DNA from: Simmondsia chinensis
Taxonomy: Eukaryota > Streptophyta > Magnoliopsida > Caryophyllales > Simmondsiaceae
Assembly (NCBI GenBank): GCA_018398585.1
Contig: JAGTTD010000008.1
Coordinates: forward strand, 31,053,208-31,117,207
Reading direction: 5' to 3'
DNA length: 64,000 bases
This document shows, one piece after another, positions 59,111-64,000 of the stretch. Numbering within the stretch: the first letter of the stretch is position 1; each line of letters starts with the position of its first letter. The position numbers and the translations under genes were made by a program. Under the pieces are notes generated by a model. It saw only the letters and a program-made list of their open reading frames with translations. It was not told where the DNA came from and ran no database searches.

Positions 59111-59362
59111 AAGGGAACATACCCAGTGCCTCAAGGGCTCCCGCCTACTCAGGGTCTTTGTGTTTTGGGTGGGGGGGGGGGGGGGGGGGGGGGGGGTTGA
59201 TGTACGCAGCCTTCCCCCTTCAGGTTGTTAACCTGAAGAGAGGCTGTTTCCTAGTGCCCCCAACCTGAGGGTGAGGACTTCCCAGGAGGTCACCCATCCT
59301 GGTACTACTCTCACCCAAGCACGCTTAACTTCGGAGTTGTAATGGGATCTGGTGATGGCGTG
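59111..59362 (-). mobile_element. 5S-headed SINE with a G-run insertion
   Basis: On minus the head follows 5S rRNA (CACCAGATCCCATTACAACTC, AAGCGTGCTTGGGTGAGAGT, GGATGGGTGACCTCCTGGGA). The LINE-like tail follows, up to GGAGCCCTTGAGGCACTGGG. A 22-bp target duplication with one mismatch flanks it (59089-59110 and 59363-59384). A run of about 26 G residues on plus (59171-59196) interrupts the tail. Confidence 0.88.
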
Positions 59363-59384
59363 TTGCTTTTCATCTTGCTTGCTA

Positions 59385-60067
59385 TCAACAATTATCAATT
59401 TATTAACTGATATTAGCAGCTGTCCCTTTCACTTCCCCCATCTTACATGGCGAAACATATCAGAAAAAATAGTAACTTCAGAAGTTCTTTGTGTAAGCGC
59501 CCAATAATCTGAACCCCGTGTCTTCATCCACATTGTCCTTTTTCTTCATTAATTCAAGATGTAGGCTGTAGCAGCTCATATATAGTTGTCCTGTTAAAAT
59601 GGTTTTTCTGAGCCGATGAGTAAATAGTAATGTCATAATTATCTAATCAATGTATCCTATTCCTGTACCAAACATGTATTATAAGAAGACAATTATCTAA
59701 TATTAAGGTAATGTTATTGTCATGGCAAATTTGTTAATGTCAGTTTAACTTTGTGAAATCTTGTGGCTATGAGTCACATCATTACTCTGACAATAATAAC
59801 AACCTATTTAAATTATTCTTGTTATTTTGAATTGGATACTCATTTGAGTTCTTAAATTGCGTACTTGGAGTATCCTTTTTTAATTGATGACCAAATTCCC
59901 AGAAAGCAGCGGTTGCCCACTGTGTAGAAACAAGACCACTAAAATTGATGCCACTTCTGGTGAAGTGTGCGGCTACCATCTTCTTTGTCAAATGTCAATT
60001 ACATTACCAAATCTTGACCTACCTTTTTAACCAACTTGCAGTATTATAATGTGCAGGCAGAAGATAC
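59385..60067 (+). promoter_or_regulatory. Upstream region of the AVT6-like gene
   Basis: No coding frame of note. The region presumably holds the promoter and the start of the 5' UTR, but no TATA box could be assigned with confidence. Confidence 0.3.
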
Positions 60068-60124
60068 ATGAACATAAAGAAGAGCAGCAATAACAAGAAG
60101 AAGAAGAAGAACGGGGTACAGTAG
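60068..60124 (+). CDS. Upstream ORF in the AVT6-like leader
   Basis: An ATG 63 bp before the main start opens an 18-codon frame with a run of five Lys codons in a GAA/AGA-rich stretch. It ends TAG at 60122-60124, six bases before the main ATG. If transcribed, it would tend to lower initiation at the main start. Whether the transcript includes it is unknown, and no cDNA evidence is available here. Confidence 0.4.
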   Translation: MNIKKSSNNKKKKKNGVQ

Positions 60125-60130
60125 AGCAGG

Positions 60131-60503
60131 ATGGAAACAGATGCAGAAGCAGCCATGCCTTTGTTACCGGAGGACCAATCTCCGGTGGACCCTAAATCAA
60201 GGGGTGCATCACTATCCAGTGCAGTTTTCAACATATCGACGAGCATGATTGGTGCTGGGATCATGTCCATTCCAGCGACTTTCAAGGTCTTGGGTGTTGT
60301 TCCTGCGCTAGTGGTCATACTGGTTGTTGCCTTAATGGGGGATCTCTCAGGGGAGTTCTTATTAAGGTCTACACATTTGGGCAATTCAGCTACGTATGCT
60401 GGGTTGATGGTTGAGTCGTTTGGACGAATTGGGTCACTTGCTTTGCAGTTCTGTATTATGGTAACCAGCGCTGGGTGTCTGATTATTTATTTGATTATCA
60501 TTG
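60131..60503 (+). CDS. AVT6-like amino-acid transporter, first coding exon (partial)
   Basis: The exon starts METDAEAAMPLLPEDQ and ends at the donor ATTG|GTAAGT. The protein has a short acidic N terminus, then SSAVFNISTSMIGAGIMSIPATFK, the first membrane segment with the GAGI signature of the AAAP/SLC38 family. Two more membrane segments follow, including GDLSGEFLLRST and YAGLMVESFG. This fits plant AVT6 proteins, which export amino acids from the vacuole to the cytosol. About 124 of some 450 residues are present; the other exons lie beyond the window after an intron of over 3.4 kb. Reading on past the donor (to 60649) is intron. Confidence 0.85.
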
Positions 60504-61278
60504 GTAAGTCCTTTATTTTTGCATCAGAATCATTGATGGTCACAAATTTACGTTCTGTAAGATGCTTTACTGGCTTTTTGATGATTTTGAAGCATGATAC
60601 CCGGGTAAAATTGTCATCTTTAGCATTTGAATCTTTTGAATTTCATTGAGTACCTTAACCAAGTCAATGACTTGGATAATTATTTGTAGTGTAGCTTGAT
60701 GTTTGTTACTTTACCTTGCATATTTGATACATAGGAATACAGAATTACGCTGTCCAAAACCAAACCCAAAGCAACTCTGGGCAGTGGCGGATGCACGTTA
60801 AGGGTACCGGGGTGCATGGACCCCACAGCTTTACCACCTGACCTTTAAATATATATAGGTGTGGTACAAAAATTTGGACTTTTTTTACGCAATATTAATA
60901 AATGAACCCGCAGCATATGCGTTAGTGTTGAGTTGGTTGAATGTTAAAGGCTTGGCGTGTTAAGTGCAGAGGTCGCAGGTTCGATACAACAACAACAATA
61001 ACAAACCCAGTGCCTCCAAGGGCTCCTGCCAAAAGCAGGGTCTGGGGAGGGTAGATGTACGCAGCCTTCCCCCTTCAGGGGGCTACCCTGAAGAGAGGCT
61101 GTTTCCTAGGACCCCCAACCTAAGAAGAATGGTCTGCATCCATCAGTCAAAGACCTGGTGCAGGAGAAACAACAAAAGCATAAGTATGGCCCCAAAAAAA
61201 AAAAAAAAAAGGTAGAAGAGATAAAGAAAGAGAACGAGAAAGAGAATGAGATAGGGATAGAAAAGATAGAGATAAAGA

Positions 61279-62514
61279 CTACCCTACTCTGACCGGATCA
61301 TCTACTACCTCTATGCTAGCCCTCCATTGGGCCCTATCTAAGGCCATCTCCTCTCGGAGGTTTAGGTGGGTGAGGTCTTGTCGGATCGTCTCAAGCCATC
61401 TCTTCTTCAGTCTACCTCCGCCTCTTCTGCCTAATGAAGTAAGAGGCTGTTCGCATCGTCTGACTGGAGCTTCGTCCGGTCTCCTTCTGACATGTCCGAA
61501 CCACCTCAAACGTTGCTCCCTTAATTTATCTTCAATGGGAGCTACGCCCAATTTGCCTCTTATGATGTCGTTTTTGATCCTACCCTTCCTTGTGTGTCCG
61601 CACATCCACCTCAGCATTCGCATCTCCGCCATCTTCATCTTCTGAGTGTATTGTTGTTTCATCGTCCTGCACTCCGCCCCATATGCCATGGCTGGCCGCA
61701 CGACTGTCTTATAGTATCTTCCCTTTAGCTTCAAGGGGAATTTCCTATCACAAAGTACCGCAGAGGCCATCCTCCACTCGTGCCAACCCGCTTTGATCCT
61801 GTAGCTGACATCCTCATCCACTTCGCTGTTTTGCTGTATCATGGACCCTAAGTACCTGAATCTCTCCTTCTTCGAAATGGCCTCGTGTCCAATCTTGACT
61901 TCTTCCCGGCTAGGCGTGGTAGAGGGATCGAACTTGAGTTCCATGTGCTCGGTCTTGGCTCTGCTTAGTCGCAAACCCTTCGACTCAAGAACTCCTCTCC
62001 ACAGTTCCAGTTTCTCATTTATCTCTTCCCGCGACTCCCCCACTAGTACTATGTCATCTGCAAAAAGCATGCACCAAGGTACACATCCCTGGTTGTGCTT
62101 AGTGAGCTCGTCCATAACCAAAATGGACAGGTAGGGGCTCAAGGCAGACCCTTGGTGAACCCCTACTGTTATCGGGAAAGCGTCTGACTCCCCATCTACT
62201 GTACGCATCATAGTCTGTGCCTCATCATACATGTCTTTGATGGCTCGGATGTATGGTAAGGAGATGCCTTTCCTGTCTAAAACTCTCCAAAGGACTTCCC
62301 TTGGCACTCTATCATATGCCTTCTCTAAATCAATGAAAACCATGTGAAGGTCCTTTTGTCTCTCCCTATAATGCTCTATCGTCCGCCTTAGGATGTGGAT
62401 GGCTTCTATTGTTGATCTCCCGGGCATAAATCCGAACCGGTTCTCGGACACCTCAGTCAGATGCCTTAACCTCCTTTCTATGACCCGTTCCCATAACTTC
62501 AGTGTGTGGCACAT
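61279..62514 (-). pseudogene. RTE LINE reverse transcriptase, long open frame
   Basis: A 411-codon frame with [40 protein letters not shown], the intact catalytic box MLFADDIVLV, FRYLGSMIQ, and the C-terminal RWFGHVRRRPDEAPVRR. It begins at an internal Met: a TAG at 62545-62547 and a shift near 62620 separate it from the linker frame. The core is therefore clean but the protein is not complete. Inside the host intron it is antisense. Confidence 0.82.
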
Positions 62515-62576
62515 TAGTTTGATACCCCGATAGTTGGCGCAACTCTAAATGTTGCCTTTGTTCTTATATATCGGTA

Positions 62577-63272
62577 TCAATATGCTCTTCCTCCATTCCT
62601 CAGGCATCTTGTCCCCTGGAGGATTTGGTTAAATAGTTTAGTCAGCCAAATGGCGCCCTTTTGTCCAAGGCACTTCCATGCTTCTACGGGGATGCCATCT
62701 GGGCCAACTGCTTGACCCCTTCCCATGGATCTCAGGGCTTCCTTGACTTCGTCGAGGCTAATTTGCCTACATTCGCAGTGGTTTTGATGCACCTTAGATG
62801 TTTGAAGATCACCTAAGGATATGTCTGCCCCTTCTTGTTCGTTGAACAGCTCTTGGAAGTACCTTTTCCACCTAGCCTTGATTAGATGCCTGTCCACGAG
62901 TACCTGCCCATCTTCCCCTCTTATGCATTGCACTCTGTCCAGATCTCTGGTCTTCCTTTCTCTCGCTTTGGCGATTCTATATAAGTCCCTCGCGCCCTCC
63001 TTGGTCTCCATCCTTTTGTAGAAGTCCTCATAAGCTCTTGATTGTGCTTCTCTGACTGCTCGCTTGGCTTCCCTCCTGGCTTGAATATACCGCTGTCGCT
63101 TATCCTCATCCCTACTATGGTCCCACTCTCTGAAACAAACTCGTTTCGCCTTAATCTTCTTTTGGACCTCGCCACCCCACCACCAGGATTCTCTGTTTCT
63201 TGGTGCCCTTCCCTTAGACGTGCCGAGGACTTCCCGCGCCAATCCTCTCATCTTATGGCCAGATGGTTCCAC
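62577..63272 (-). pseudogene. RTE LINE linker and start of RT
   Basis: The 231-codon frame holds a basic helical linker (IKAKRVCFREWDHSRDEDK) and then the RT opening ISLDEVKEALRSMGRGQAVGPDGIPVEAWK. The endonuclease is missing by truncation. The phase changes near 62620. Confidence 0.78.
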
Positions 63273-63479
63273 ACCTGGTTTGTGTCTCCTTCAAGGTCCT
63301 CTTTGATTTCGGCCTCCACTTTTTCCTTGTATACCTTATACTTCGATGACTGCTAGCAGCAAAAGTCTCTTTTTTAATGTTGTTATTGCTTCTTAAATAA
63401 CTCCACCCTAACTCTAATCTTTTTATACTAAATAATCTCTCTTCCTTTTTACCTCATCATCATCTCGCCCATAAATAGC

Positions 63480-63481
63480 TT

Positions 63482-63512
<31 letters not shown>

Positions 63513-63514
63513 GG
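63480..63514. repeat. Homopolymer run T then G
   Basis: About 11 T residues followed by about 23 G residues inside the hAT element. With the G run at 59171 and the C runs at 13442 and 17811, this is the fourth long G/C homopolymer in the window. Confidence 0.85.
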
Positions 63515-64000
63515 AGTTTGCTTCTTAATATAAGCTATAACTTTTAATATTATACTCTAACCCTAATTTTTTAGTACTATGGAGAGTTTTTTCTGTGATC
63601 AAGTTCATTAAGTTTGATTTACGTAATCGAATCGGTTATCAATGATTATCTAATTGTTTTTATTGAGAAATTGAATTAGATAGTTGATTTTATTTATTTA
63701 TTTATTTTGATTGTATAGACATTAGTATAATTTTCTTTGACATGAATATATTTCTTATTTTTAAACTTTTAATTCGATGTACAATATATTACAAACGTAC
63801 ATATAAATTATAATTATTGTTACTTTGTGTTTTATTATTTTTTATTTTATTAGAAATATGGACCCCGCTTCAGTTTATTTCTGGCTCCGCCACTGACTCT
63901 GGGGATGGGTTTGTCTGTTATGAAGTGTAAATCAATTAATTGGGATTGCTAGTGAGTTAGAATCCACAGTAATGTACGGGAAGCAGGTCATTTATGGCTG

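Larger units (their letters stand above)
60985..63350 (-). mobile_element. RTE-clade LINE, 5'-truncated, nested in the hAT element
   Basis: On minus it starts inside the linker near 63350 and runs through RT to the terminus DDPVRVG (61279). Then come a CT-rich 3' UTR and a tail with CTTCAGGGTAGCCCCCTGAAG, GGCTGCGTACATCTACCC and CCTGCTTTTGGCAGG, ending in (TTG)n-like repeats (61005-60985). TTCGAT occurs at both ends (about 60980 and 63343) and may be a short target duplication. The clade is inferred from the RT C terminus (RWFGHVRRRP, RWLETIRQDL) and the repeat tail. Confidence 0.85.
60782..63895. mobile_element. hAT-type element in the AVT6-like intron, with nested LINE
   Basis: The left end CAGTGGCGGATGCACG mirrors the right end CTGGCTCCGCCACTG. 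A perfect 8-bp duplication ACTCTGGG flanks it (60774-60781 and 63896-63903), the hAT signature. Just inside both ends is GGGGT(G/C)CATGGACCCC-like text shared with the copy at 15290-16758. Without the nested LINE the element would be about 0.75 kb. A tRNA-like stretch (GAGTTGGTTGAATG ... CGCAGGTTCGATAC) lies at about 60930-60988. No transposase. Confidence 0.85.

Noticed and set aside
60504..60649. Extension of the AVT6 frame past the splice donor
   Set aside because: GTAAGT follows IIIG exactly where the family continues with a different residue pattern; the extra codons are intron read-through.

Overview
The window is nuclear DNA of a flowering plant, most likely a eudicot: AT-rich, intron-containing genes with GT/AG splice sites, and dense plant-type transposons. 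No base of it looks bacterial. Only two host genes can be supported. One is a complete nine-exon alpha-SNAP gene on the minus strand (CDS 23465 down to 11221, 289 codons). The other is the first coding exon of an AVT6-like vacuolar amino-acid transporter on the plus strand (60131-60503), which runs off the right edge. Nearly everything else is mobile or viral.

Layout. 1-1.6 kb: the 3' end of a Ty3/gypsy chromovirus-like retrotransposon with its 3' LTR. 2.4-10 kb: three non-autonomous Mutator-like (MULE) elements rich in short hairpins, a 5S-rRNA-headed SINE, a 5'-truncated L1 and a tRNA-type SINE. 11.2-23.7 kb: alpha-SNAP, whose introns hold hAT elements, MITEs, a SINE and LINE 3' ends, in places nested three deep. 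24.2-50.6 kb: a 23.5-kb endogenous caulimovirid (pararetrovirus) array arranged A-B on plus followed by B-A on minus, bounded by TA repeats on the left, an LTR on the right, and an outer inverted repeat. 50.6-59.4 kb: another 5S SINE, a fourth MULE, an internally deleted L1, a degenerate RTE LINE, LTR remnants and a solo LTR. 60-64 kb: AVT6 exon 1 followed by an intron holding a 3.1-kb hAT element, into which an RTE LINE has inserted.

The most notable content is the pararetrovirus array. Type A units carry movement protein, coat protein with zinc knuckle, protease, reverse transcriptase (RT), RNase H and a second ORF. Type B units share the same promoter, leader and tRNA-Met primer site, but lack coat core, protease, RT and RNase H. 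Their second ORF is instead enlarged by a 393-codon open frame that I cannot assign to any family. This matches the two-component organisation proposed for some florendoviruses. All copies are broken. A second theme is that RTE LINEs and SINEs with a 5S-rRNA-derived head share the same 3' tail, whose two small hairpins are kept by paired base changes. All assignments are by eye; no database search was run.
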